The notes below the pieces were generated by a model. That model had not been told where the DNA came from. It did not search any database and worked only from the letters and a program-made list of their open reading frames with translations. Both the position numbers and the translations under genes were made by a program. From an uncultured Eubacteriales bacterium (GTDB taxonomy: Bacteria; Bacillota; Clostridia; Christensenellales; Borkfalkiaceae), in assembly GCA_900542935.1 (NCBI GenBank), contig UQPN01000029.1:1-24439 (forward strand): a stretch of DNA of 24,439 nucleotides. The letters are read 5' to 3'. Shown here piece by piece: positions 13,188-20,843 of the stretch. Each line of letters starts with the position of its first letter. The stretch's first letter is position 1.

Positions 13188-13700
13188 TCACATAATTCTG
13201 CACAAAAAACAGGCAAAAATCACCGACAACAGGTAAGAAATCACGCAGATGATTACCGCCGCGGTGATTTTTTTATGCTTCACGCCGGAAAAATAAACCG
13301 CGCTCACGTAAAAAATAGTTTCGTTGCCGCCGAAGATCACGCAGGCGCATCTGCCGATGTAACTGTCGGTGCCGTGGGCGGCGAGCACGCGCGATAACAC
13401 CGCCGTGGCGCCGCTGCCGGAAAGCGGCTTTACGAGGATGAGTTCCGATAGTTCCGCGGGGACGCCCGCCGCGGCGAAAAGCGGCGCGGCTTTTTCTAAA
13501 AACGCCGCCTGCAAGCCGCTTTTTTCAAACAGCGAAGAAAGCATCATTACCGCCGCGATATAGGGAAAAACGGAAAGGATGAGCGACGGGGCTTTTTTTA
13601 CGCCGCCGATAAACGTTTCGTACACGTTCACTTTTCTGATCGCCGCGTAAACGAACGTGAGGAGAAACAGCGCCGGAATCAGGCATGCCGCGATTTTCAT
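13188..13700 (-). CDS. spmB: Spore maturation protein B homologue
   Basis: SpmB is an inner-membrane protein with SpmA; in Bacillus and Clostridium the pair is needed for full dehydration of the spore core. The product is 170 residues (Bacillus about 178) with four to five hydrophobic helices. The family motifs are LSELILVKPLSGSGATAVLS in the middle and FGGNETIFYVSAVYF after it. I take ATG 13700: it overlaps the last bases of spmA (ATGA), the usual translational coupling. The longer open frame upstream only runs antiparallel through spmA territory in another frame. Its 3' end abuts the phased A-tract array. Confidence 0.9.
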   Translation of the reverse strand: MKIAACLIPALFLLTFVYAAIRKVNVYETFIGGVKKAPSLILSVFPYIAAVMMLSSLFEKSGLQAAFLEKAAPLFAAAGVPAELSELILVKPLSGSGATAVLSRVLAAHGTDSYIGRCACVIFGGNETIFYVSAVYFSGVKHKKITAAVIICVISYLLSVIFACFLCRIM

Positions 13701-14317
13701 GTTTCCGCCCGCCTTATCGCGATTCCGCGCTTTTCGCGCGCGGGCAGCCGACGTTTCGCGCCGTAAACCAGTTTCGTGCAGGGCAGGGCGAGCGCGAGAA
13801 AAAACGCCGAGGATAAAAGAATGGGCAGCACCACGGAAGAGGGCGCGGCGCTGCCCGCCGCGGTGCGCAGCGCGATGACGGACGTGGGCACGATTTGAAG
13901 CGAAGCCGCGTTTAACGTAAAGAGTACGGCAAGCGCGTATTCGCGCCTGTTTTCGCCGATATGCGTCGCGCCGTCGAGAAGTTGCGCCGCCCGCACGCCG
14001 TACGGGGTGGCGAGCGCGCCTATGCCGAGGAGGTTTGCCGAGATATTCATGCACACGCTTTCGGCAAACCGGGGATCGTCCGATTTGAAAAGCCGTTTTA
14101 CGGGGCGGCGCAAAAGCCTGGAAAGCGCGGAGGTAACGCCCGATTTTTCCCACAAAGCGGATAAGCCGCAGAACACGGCGTACGAGGAAAGGAGCGCGAG
14201 ACAAAGCGCCGACGAGGAGGACGCGGCGGATAACAGCGCGGGCAGAAATTCCTGCGGGGCGGCAAAGAGTAAAAGCGCGGCGGAAACAATGAAAACCGCG
14301 GCGAATAAAACGTTCAT
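13697..14317 (-). CDS. spmA: Spore maturation protein A homologue
   Basis: This 206-residue polytopic membrane protein pairs with SpmB. Its signature is NISANLLGIGALATPYGVRAA, which matches the conserved SpmA segment. It also has LFTLNAASLQIVPTSVIALR, resembling nucleoside-gate-fold proteins. Length is close to the Bacillus protein (about 196). The C-terminal 25 residues are basic. The ATG at 14317 has no Shine-Dalgarno; an in-frame TAA two codons upstream excludes a longer start. A TACAAT hexamer lies 5 bases before it, so the start may be leaderless. Presence of spmAB implies that the organism forms spores; expression would be expected in sporulation, but I see no clear sigma-G or sigma-E site. 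Confidence 0.88.
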   Translation of the reverse strand: MNVLFAAVFIVSAALLLFAAPQEFLPALLSAASSSSALCLALLSSYAVFCGLSALWEKSGVTSALSRLLRRPVKRLFKSDDPRFAESVCMNISANLLGIGALATPYGVRAAQLLDGATHIGENRREYALAVLFTLNAASLQIVPTSVIALRTAAGSAAPSSVVLPILLSSAFFLALALPCTKLVYGAKRRLPAREKRGIAIRRAET

Positions 14318-14383
14318 AAATTATTGTATGAACGGCGGCTTTGCCTTTATTCGCCGGCGAGGGCGCTACCGTGCGAAAAACGC

Positions 14384-14412
14384 TTTACTTTTTACGGAAA
14401 ACGGGGTATAAT
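14384..14412 (+). promoter_or_regulatory. metG promoter
   Basis: TTTACT (14384-14389), 17-bp spacer, TATAAT (14407-14412). The leader is about 45 bases, too short for a T-box riboswitch. Confidence 0.85.
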
Positions 14413-14463
14413 AAAAAGCGTACTTCCGTTCCGGCACCTGCCGGACGGCGCACGGAGGAGATT

Positions 14464-16488
14464 ATGGCAGAAAAACGAAACGCCGCTGAAAACAAAGGCA
14501 AATTTTATATGACGACGGCAATCGCCTACGCTTCGGGAAAGCCGCATATCGGCAACACTTACGAGGCGATTCTGGCGGACGCGATCGCCCGGTTCAAACG
14601 CAAAGAGGGTTATGAAGTGTTTTTGCAGACGGGCACGGACGAGCACGGGCAGAAGATAGAGGAAAAAGCCGCCGCCGCGGGCGTTACGCCGCAACGGTAC
14701 GTGGACAAGGTTTCCGCCGAAATCCGCCGCATCTGGGACAGCGTGGGCATGAGCTATAACAAATTTATCCGCACTACGGACAAGGATCACGAAAAAGTAG
14801 TGGCGGAAATTTTCCGTAAATTTTACGAGCAGGGCGATATTTATAAGGGCAGCTATGAGGGCTGGTACTGCACGCCGTGCGAATCATTTTTCACGGAAAG
14901 CCAGCTGGTAGACGGCAAGTGCCCCGATTGCGGCAGAGAAGTAAAGCGCGAAAAGGAAGAAGCGTACTTCTTTAAAATGGGCAAATATGCCGACCGACTG
15001 ACGGAATACATCGAAACGCACCCCGATTTCATCCGCCCCGCTTCCCGCAAGAACGAGATGATGAACAACTTCCTGAAAAAAGGCTTGCAGGATTTGTGCG
15101 TATCGCGCACGTCGTTCAAGTGGGGGATTCCCGTGGACTTCGATAAAAGGCACGTGGTGTACGTGTGGGTGGACGCGCTGACGAATTATATCACGGGCAT
15201 CGGCTACGACGTGAACAATCCCTCGGAAAATTTCGCGAAGCTGTGGCCTGCCGATTTGCATCTTATCGGCAAAGACATTCTGCGCTTCCATACCATTTAC
15301 TGGCCCATCTTCCTGATGGCGCTGGGGCTGCCGCTGCCGAAACAGATTTTCGGGCACCCGTGGCTGTTATCGGGCGACGACAAGATGAGCAAATCGAAGG
15401 GCAACGTGATTTATTCGGACGATTTAAACCGCCTGTTCGGCGTGGACGCCACGAGATATTACGTGCTGCACGAGATGCCGTTTGACGACGACGGCATGAT
15501 TTCGTGGGAGCTGTTCACAGAAAAATACAATTCCGACCTTGCGAACGTGCTGGGCAACCTTGTATCGCGCACGGTGGCGATGATTAAAAAATACTTCGGC
15601 GGCACGGTGGCGTTGCGCGAGGGCGCGGCGAACGAGGGCACGGACGAAGATTTCAAAGCCGTGGCGACTTCCGCCGCGGAAACGGTGATAAAGAAAGGCG
15701 ACGAACTGAGAATCGCGGACGCGCTTTCGGCGATTATGGCGGTATTCCGCCGCGCGAACAAGTACATCGACGAAACAGCGCCCTGGGTGCTTGCCAAAGA
15801 CGAGGCGAACAAAGACAGGCTGAACGACGTGCTGTACAATCTTTCGCAGGCGATTACGACGGGCGCTTCGCTGCTTTCGCCGTTTTTGCCCGGAACAAGC
15901 GAGAAAATACTGGCGGCGTTCGGCGCGAAAGAACGCACGTTTGAAGAGTGCGGCGTATTTGCGGCGCAGAAAACCGTTACCGTTACGGAGTGCGCGCCGT
16001 TGTTTGCGCGGGCGGATATGAAGCAGCTGTTGCCGGAGATTGAAAAAATCCGCGCGCAGCAGATTGCCGCCGCGGGAGGCGCCGCGAAAGAGAGCGGCGA
16101 AAAGAACGCGGAGAAAAAGAAAATGAACGAAGAAAAGACGGAAAAAGAAGCGGAAGAAGTTACGGAAATTTCTTTGGACGACTTCGAAAAAGTGCGTTTG
16201 CAGGTAGGCGAAATCGTGGCGTGCGAGAAAGTGGAAAAATCTTCGAAACTGCTGCACGAAACGGTGAAATTCGGCGACGAAACGCGCTCGGTGGTATCGG
16301 GCATCGCGAAACATTTCAAGCCCGAAGAGCTCATCGGCAAAAAAGTGGTGTTCGTAACCAACTTAAAGCCCGTGAAACTTTGCGGCGTGCTTTCGGAGGG
16401 CATGATTTTAGCGGCGGAGGACGCCGACGGGAAATTCTCGCTGATTTGCCCGGAAAGCGACGTGAACGACGGAACGCGGCTGGGCTGA
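14464..16488 (+). CDS. metG: Methionyl-tRNA synthetase
   Basis: This class I aminoacyl-tRNA synthetase charges tRNA-Met. The product is 674 residues, close to the Bacillus enzyme. The HIGH-type motif is PHIGN (27-31). A zinc knuckle is visible as YCTPC and CPDC at about 135-160, and the KMSKS loop begins at Lys307. After the anticodon-binding helical domain there is a Lys/Glu-rich linker (about 530-565) and then a C-terminal tRNA-binding (Trbp111/EMAP-like) domain from about 570, with GEIVACEKVEKSSKL. The start ATG follows GGAGGAG; the frame is open further upstream but that part precedes the promoter. It leads an operon with tatD and a TatD-linked radical SAM gene. Divergent spmA shares the upstream region. 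Confidence 0.97.
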   Translation: MAEKRNAAENKGKFYMTTAIAYASGKPHIGNTYEAILADAIARFKRKEGYEVFLQTGTDEHGQKIEEKAAAAGVTPQRYVDKVSAEIRRIWDSVGMSYNKFIRTTDKDHEKVVAEIFRKFYEQGDIYKGSYEGWYCTPCESFFTESQLVDGKCPDCGREVKREKEEAYFFKMGKYADRLTEYIETHPDFIRPASRKNEMMNNFLKKGLQDLCVSRTSFKWGIPVDFDKRHVVYVWVDALTNYITGIGYDVNNPSENFAKLWPADLHLIGKDILRFHTIYWPIFLMALGLPLPKQIFGHPWLLSGDDKMSKSKGNVIYSDDLNRLFGVDATRYYVLHEMPFDDDGMISWELFTEKYNSDLANVLGNLVSRTVAMIKKYFGGTVALREGAANEGTDEDFKAVATSAAETVIKKGDELRIADALSAIMAVFRRANKYIDETAPWVLAKDEANKDRLNDVLYNLSQAITTGASLLSPFLPGTSEKILAAFGAKERTFEECGVFAAQKTVTVTECAPLFARADMKQLLPEIEKIRAQQIAAAGGAAKESGEKNAEKKKMNEEKTEKEAEEVTEISLDDFEKVRLQVGEIVACEKVEKSSKLLHETVKFGDETRSVVSGIAKHFKPEELIGKKVVFVTNLKPVKLCGVLSEGMILAAEDADGKFSLICPESDVNDGTRLG

Positions 16489-16580
16489 GCTTGCGAGAAT
16501 TGACGTAAAAAGGCGCCGCGTCGCTTTGGAAAGCGCGGCGGAGAAAGAGAAGAGCGGAACGGGAGGCGGCGGCAAGCGGC

Positions 16581-17420
16581 ATGATAAAGATTGGTTATAT
16601 CGACGTGCACTGCCATCTGACGAACGAGAAAGAATATGCCGCGGCGGGCGGCACGGAGGCGGTGATTGCCGCCGCAAAGAACGCGGGCGCGGATACGCTG
16701 ATCGTAAGCGGGTTCGACGAGGCTTCTTCAAAAGCGGCGGCGGAGCTTTCCGCGCGGCATGACGGCGTGTATTTCTGCGCGGGGCTGCAACCCGAAGAAA
16801 TAAAACCGTTCGAAACGGACGAATCGGGATATACGCGCGCGCTGGAAACGGTGCGCGGGCTGCTGAAAGAGAAAAAGTGCGTGGCTCTGGGAGAAATCGG
16901 ACTTGATTACCACTTCGAAGATAATCCGTCGAAAGCGTTTCAGCGCGAAACGTTTGTGAGGCAGCTGCAAATGGCGGACGAAGCGAATCTGCCCGCGGTG
17001 ATACACAGCCGCGACGCGTGCGCGGATACGCTGGAAATTCTGCGGGAGAACAGGAAACTGTTACGGAACGGTTTTCTGATGCACTGCTATTCGTATTCGG
17101 CGGAAGCGGCGGCGGAGTATGCGGAGCTGGGCGGGTATTTCTCGTTCGGCGGCGTGGTTACATTCAAAAACGCGCAGAAAGTAAAAAAGGCGGCGCTCGC
17201 CGTGCCGGATGACAGAATTCTGACGGAGACGGACAGTCCGTATCTGGCGCCCGAACCGCTGCGGGGAACGTTTCCGAATACTCCGACGAACGTGGCGCGG
17301 GTGGCGGAAGTTCTGGCGGAGCTGCGCGGCGAAACGACGGAAGAGTTTTGCGCGGGCGTGCGACGGAACGCGGAACGGCTGTTTGGTTTGCGGGCGAAAG
17401 AAACGCTTTGTAAGGCTTGA
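16581..17420 (+). CDS. tatD: TatD-family metal-dependent hydrolase/deoxyribonuclease
   Basis: TatD-family enzymes are TIM-barrel metal-dependent hydrolases with reported 3'-5' DNase or RNase activity, in DNA repair or RNA quality control. This one has 279 residues against about 255-260 usually. Metal ligands are in the expected places: H10 and H12 in IDVHCHL, Glu in GEIGLDYHF, His in VIHSRDA, His in MHCYSY, and Asp in TETDSPYLAPEP. The ATG follows GGAGG. The order metG then tatD is conserved in many Firmicutes (metS-yabD). The next gene encodes the TatD-linked radical SAM protein, which fixes this as the TatD partner of that family. Confidence 0.94.
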   Translation: MIKIGYIDVHCHLTNEKEYAAAGGTEAVIAAAKNAGADTLIVSGFDEASSKAAAELSARHDGVYFCAGLQPEEIKPFETDESGYTRALETVRGLLKEKKCVALGEIGLDYHFEDNPSKAFQRETFVRQLQMADEANLPAVIHSRDACADTLEILRENRKLLRNGFLMHCYSYSAEAAAEYAELGGYFSFGGVVTFKNAQKVKKAALAVPDDRILTETDSPYLAPEPLRGTFPNTPTNVARVAEVLAELRGETTEEFCAGVRRNAERLFGLRAKETLCKA

Positions 17421-17441
17421 ACGATTCAAGGAGATTTTTGT

Positions 17442-18341
17442 ATGGGCAACAACAATAACAACAAGCGCCGTAAATTTTACGGGAACAACGCGGGCGCGGC
17501 GGGAAATAACGGCGCCGCGGGAAACGGCGGCGCAAGCAACGGCGGAAAAACGGCGCAGCAGAACGCACAAAACGGGCAGCGGCAGCAGAATAAACCGCAG
17601 AACGTGGCGGGCGGCGGCAACGGCGCGGGCAAGAACAAGCCGAAGAACCGCGGCATGAACCCCGCGAACAACGCGAACAAAAACAGAAACGCCAACGGAA
17701 ACAACGGCGGAAAGAACCGCGCGGACGACGGGCGCAAGGATACGTACGTATACGAGCTGGACGGGAACGTATATATCAACCTGACGAACAAGTGCTCCAA
17801 CGGGTGCGAATTTTGCGTGAGAAACGAACGCGCGAGCTACTACGGGAATTATCTGTGGATAAGGCACGGCGACCCGACGGCGGAAAAGGTGATTGCGGAG
17901 CTGGAAAAGAAAGACGTTTCCGCGTACAAAGAGCTGGTGTTCTGCGGATTCGGCGAGCCGACCTACAAGATGGGCGAGATGACGGCGATTGCGGAATACG
18001 CGCATTCGCGCGGGCTGAAAACGCGGCTGAACACGAACGGGCAGGGCAATCTGATTAACAAGCGCGATATCGTGCCCGAACTGAAGGGAAAAATCGATCT
18101 GGTGAACGTTTCGCTGAACGCGCCGGACGCGGAGAGTTATCAGAAAATCTGCCATTCGCAGTACCGCCTCGACGCGTTTCCCGCGCTGGTGGAATTTGCG
18201 AAGTCGTGCGTGAAAAACGGCGTGGCGTGCCGGTTTTCGGTGGTGGACTGTATCGGCGCGGAAGCGGTGGAATCCTGCCGCAGGCTGGCGGAAAGCGAGG
18301 GCGTGCCTCTGTACGTGAGGAAATATATCGCGGACAGCTGA
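17442..18341 (+). CDS. TatD-linked radical SAM protein with Asn/Gly-rich N-terminal extension
   Basis: This 299-residue protein has a radical SAM domain from about residue 102. The cluster motif is C118-SNG-C122-EF-C125, followed by GFGEPT, which usually contacts S-adenosylmethionine, and then LNTNGQGNL. The family (TIGR04038, as I recall it) is typically about 200 residues, is encoded next to tatD and has no established reaction. Here the first 99 residues are an unusual low-complexity extension: 28 Asn, 21 Gly, 17 Lys/Arg and only 2 Asp/Glu. It is probably disordered and strongly basic. The start ATG has AAGGAG upstream (17429-17434), so the extension appears translated. It lies 21 bases after tatD. 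Function is unknown; RNA modification would fit the context but is speculation. Confidence 0.9.
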   Translation: MGNNNNNKRRKFYGNNAGAAGNNGAAGNGGASNGGKTAQQNAQNGQRQQNKPQNVAGGGNGAGKNKPKNRGMNPANNANKNRNANGNNGGKNRADDGRKDTYVYELDGNVYINLTNKCSNGCEFCVRNERASYYGNYLWIRHGDPTAEKVIAELEKKDVSAYKELVFCGFGEPTYKMGEMTAIAEYAHSRGLKTRLNTNGQGNLINKRDIVPELKGKIDLVNVSLNAPDAESYQKICHSQYRLDAFPALVEFAKSCVKNGVACRFSVVDCIGAEAVESCRRLAESEGVPLYVRKYIADS

Positions 18342-18697
18342 GACGCGCGGCGGCGATTCTGCGGCGGAGCGGATTCTTCCGGACGAGCGGACGGCTGATG
18401 CGCGCGGGGACGCTTTTGACGTGCGCGGGGTATGCGTTTTTTTAACGGGCGGCGGAACGGGCGCGAAGCGGCTTGAAACGGAGAAAACGGGGCGGAAACG
18501 GCGGCGATTTGCGCTGAAACGGTGAAAAAAGCATAAAACTTAGCGAAAAAGCGAAAAATCGGGGGAAAACCGCTTGACAGAGCGGGGAGAGAAAGTTTAA
18601 AATAAAAGCGTACTTTATGCGTGCGCGGCGCGGAAGCGAGACGCTCAGGCGCGGCAGGGAAAAGTGCCTTTCAACTTTTTTAAGGAGAGAAAGAACG
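18342..18697. other. Intergenic region before the lipoprotein gene
   Basis: This 356-base stretch has no convincing gene. The first 100 bases are GC-rich and end in a T7 run (18437-18443) preceded by a weak ACGC/GCGT pairing, which may terminate the metG operon. From 18476 to 18569 short A-tracts recur roughly every 8-12 bases. The promoter of the next gene is at 18574-18603. Confidence 0.5.
18574..18603 (+). promoter_or_regulatory. Promoter of the cyclophilin-like lipoprotein gene
   Basis: TTGACA (18574-18579), 18-bp spacer, TAAAAT (18598-18603). A leader of about 88 bases precedes the GTG start. Confidence 0.75.
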
Positions 18698-19549
18698 GTG
18701 AAAAAGAATATTTTCAAAAAATTTACGGCGGCGGCTTGTCTGACGGCTGTTGCGGCGACGACGCTTTTTATGTTTGCTTCGTGCGAAACTTCGTACCCGA
18801 AGGCGGAAATTACGGTGAGCTTCAACGATACCGATTACACGCTGAAATACGAACTGGCGAGAAAGCTTGCCCCCTCGACGGTGCGGCATTTCATCGAGCT
18901 GGCGGACAATAATTTTTACGACGGGCTTTGCGTGCACAGCTACGAAACTTCGAAATGGATTGCGGGCGGTTACAAGGTGGCGGAAGGCGACGACGATACG
19001 AAGCTGGAAGAAATCGATTATTTCGCCGCAGTGAAAAACTTTTCGCTGACGCAGACGGTGTGGGCTTCTCCGAATAAGGAAAACCCGACGAGCACGGTGT
19101 ACGGAGAATTTTCGAAGAACAATTACAAGGTGGAAGGCACGGGCGCCTGGAAGCAGACGTACGGTTCGCTTTCGATGTTCTATACTTCGAAAGACGCGGA
19201 AGATTCGGTGTATGTGGACCGCTTCGACGGCAACGGGCAGAGCTACAAGCCGTACAAATACAACAGCGCCACTTCGCTGTTTTACTTCTACACGTCTTCG
19301 TCGGATTCGGCGGCGAGCGACAATTACTGCACGTTCGCGCGGCTGGAAGAGAAGAGCCGCGATAAATTCGCCAAGCTGTTGAAAGCCGTTTCGGATTATT
19401 CTTCGGACGCGTACGGCGACGACGGATTCACGCAAGAAAAGAAGCTGACGGCGAACGCGGGCGATCCGTTTGAAACTTCTTCGACGGTTACGGCGAAGGT
19501 GCCTAAGAAAGCGATTGTAATCAAGTCCGTAAAAATCAAGAAATATTGA
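18698..19549 (+). CDS. Cyclophilin-like lipoprotein, probably catalytically inactive
   Basis: The 283-residue product starts at GTG 18698 behind AAGGAG. It has a Lys-rich N-terminus, a hydrophobic core and a lipobox FAS-C29, so it is predicted to be lipid-anchored on the outer face of the membrane. The body follows the cyclophilin order: a strand like AEITVSFNDTDYTLKYEL, then APSTVRHFIELADNNFYDGL, then GSLSMFY, then a late helix LEEKSRDKFAKLLKAV. In active peptidyl-prolyl isomerases the FHR...QGGD region supplies the catalytic Arg and Gln. Here it reads VHSYETSKWIAGGY, with Ser81 in place of Arg and Ala in place of Gln. The fold therefore seems kept and the chemistry lost. It may be an extracytoplasmic binding or chaperone-like protein; the fold call is moderate. 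Confidence 0.78.
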   Translation: MKKNIFKKFTAAACLTAVAATTLFMFASCETSYPKAEITVSFNDTDYTLKYELARKLAPSTVRHFIELADNNFYDGLCVHSYETSKWIAGGYKVAEGDDDTKLEEIDYFAAVKNFSLTQTVWASPNKENPTSTVYGEFSKNNYKVEGTGAWKQTYGSLSMFYTSKDAEDSVYVDRFDGNGQSYKPYKYNSATSLFYFYTSSSDSAASDNYCTFARLEEKSRDKFAKLLKAVSDYSSDAYGDDGFTQEKKLTANAGDPFETSSTVTAKVPKKAIVIKSVKIKKY

Positions 19550-19569
19550 TTCGAGAAAAGAATCGAAGG

Positions 19570-19606
19570 GAAACGCTTCCGTTTGCGCGGGGGCGTTTCA
19601 TTTTAT
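19570..19606 (+). terminator. Probable intrinsic terminator
   Basis: GAAACGC (19570-19576) pairs with GCGTTTC (19593-19599) over a 16-base loop, followed by ATTTTAT. It would end the lipoprotein transcript. Confidence 0.6.
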
Positions 19607-19679
19607 GCGGACAAAAAATAAAAATACGAGGGCTTTGTGATAAAAACGGGAAAATCGTTAAAATTATGTTCAAAAAGAT

Positions 19680-19709
19680 TTGACGGCGCGGCGGGCGGCG
19701 ATGTATAAT
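19680..19709 (+). promoter_or_regulatory. Promoter of the SHOCT membrane protein gene
   Basis: TTGACG (19680-19685), 18-bp spacer, TATAAT (19704-19709), with A-tracts just upstream (19642-19676). Confidence 0.8.
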
Positions 19710-19741
19710 GGAAGTACAAACTTTATTACGGAGGAAGGAAA

Positions 19742-20737
19742 ATGAAAGAGATGTCCGCAAAGAAAATCGTGCTTGCTTCGATAGCGTTTCTGGCGAGCGC
19801 GCTGCTTTTTACCGGAATGCTGTTTTCGGTGATCAAGCTGGACGTAGGCTTCAACATGGAGCTGGAAGCGGGGCTGAAAATCAAAGACGTGAAATTGTTC
19901 GCGAACGGGTACGACATGCTGTCGTTCGAACTGCCCGCGGTGCTGAAATCGATGATTACCCAACTGTACGCCAAGATGAATTACGAGGCGGATTTGACGG
20001 CGTTGGAAGTGATTTCCGGCATCTTTTCGGTGCTGACGCTGGTTGCCGCGGTGGCGGGATGCGTGCTTACGGTGATTTCGATTTTCTGCTTTTCGAAAAA
20101 GGCGAGCAGGAGAACGGGAACGACGGTTGCCATTGTTTCGGTTTCGCTGGCGCTGGCGTATACCGTGGTATCGATTGTGTTCGTGAGCGTGGTGAAATCA
20201 CAGCTGAAAGATATTTATTCCTCGGCGCAGAAGGACGAAACGGTGCAGGCGGTGCTTGGCGGATTTAAAACGAATATGTTCGTTTCGCTGATTTTTCAGG
20301 CGGTTTTAACCGTGGCGTATTTCGTATGCGCGGGAACGATTCGGGATAGCTCGGCGGAGCAGGCGCAATGCGCGGATACAAAAGCGTGCGTAGCGGCGGG
20401 AAAGAATAAAAAAGAGGATTTGTTTGCGCTGATCGAAGCGGAAACGCGGGTGATCGGATTGCTGCGGGAGTACAAAAAACTCTGCGATGAATCGGTGATT
20501 TCCGGCTCCGATTACAGCGAGAAGAAAATCCGGATGCTGAGGTGTTCCGACGCGAAACTGCATGCGGAAATGTCCGCGATGGTAAGGCAAAGCGCGTACG
20601 CGGATACGGTGAAGGCGGAAGAAGCGATAACGGCGGCGCTGAGAGGATATAAGCAGCTGGCGGACGACGGGATTATTTCGGAAGGGGATTTTATCGATAA
20701 AAAAGCTTCGCTGTTGAGCTGCGTTATGAACGGTTGA
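19742..20737 (+). CDS. Four-helix membrane protein with two C-terminal SHOCT-like motifs
   Basis: I do not recognise the whole protein. It has 331 residues and four hydrophobic helices at about 9-31, 89-117, 126-151 and 178-200, with an external loop of about 55 residues after the first. The cytosolic C-terminus holds two similar segments, about 239-267 and 299-326, of the pattern L-x2-YK-x-L-x-D-x-x-I-S-x3-(F/Y)-x3-KK-x2-(L/M)L. That is the SHOCT pattern (short C-terminal domain, seen at the ends of many bacterial proteins and thought to bind other proteins). A duplicated SHOCT is less common. The ATG follows GGAGGAAGG. It is a single-gene unit with its own promoter and terminator. Function is unknown; a membrane sensor or scaffold would fit. 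Confidence 0.8.
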   Translation: MKEMSAKKIVLASIAFLASALLFTGMLFSVIKLDVGFNMELEAGLKIKDVKLFANGYDMLSFELPAVLKSMITQLYAKMNYEADLTALEVISGIFSVLTLVAAVAGCVLTVISIFCFSKKASRRTGTTVAIVSVSLALAYTVVSIVFVSVVKSQLKDIYSSAQKDETVQAVLGGFKTNMFVSLIFQAVLTVAYFVCAGTIRDSSAEQAQCADTKACVAAGKNKKEDLFALIEAETRVIGLLREYKKLCDESVISGSDYSEKKIRMLRCSDAKLHAEMSAMVRQSAYADTVKAEEAITAALRGYKQLADDGIISEGDFIDKKASLLSCVMNG

Positions 20738-20781
20738 GAAATTGCCGCTTAAGTTGCGGAAATTTATTGTTGAGGCGGAGA

Positions 20782-20817
20782 AAAAGCCGCGCTTCTGTCG
20801 GGAAGCGCGGCTTTTTT
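20782..20817 (+). terminator. Bidirectional intrinsic terminator
   Basis: AAAAGCCGCGCTTC (20782-20795) and GAAGCGCGGCTTTT (20802-20815) form a perfect 14-bp stem with T-runs on both strands. It sits between convergent genes and serves both. Confidence 0.95.
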
Positions 20818-20843
20818 GACGTAGAGAAAAGGGGTAGAGGCGG

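Noticed and set aside
14413..14463. T-box riboswitch before metG
   Set aside because: The leader is only about 45 bases, far too short for a T-box.
15424..16616. Two long minus-strand frames opposite metG
   Set aside because: Their composition (Arg/His/Phe or Ser/Ala/Phe rich) is what antisense frames of this GC-rich codon use give; no start signals and no family resemblance.
17061..18155. 364-codon minus-strand frame opposite tatD and the radical SAM gene
   Set aside because: Low-complexity Arg/Val/Phe sequence, antisense to two recognisable genes. Regarded as a shadow.
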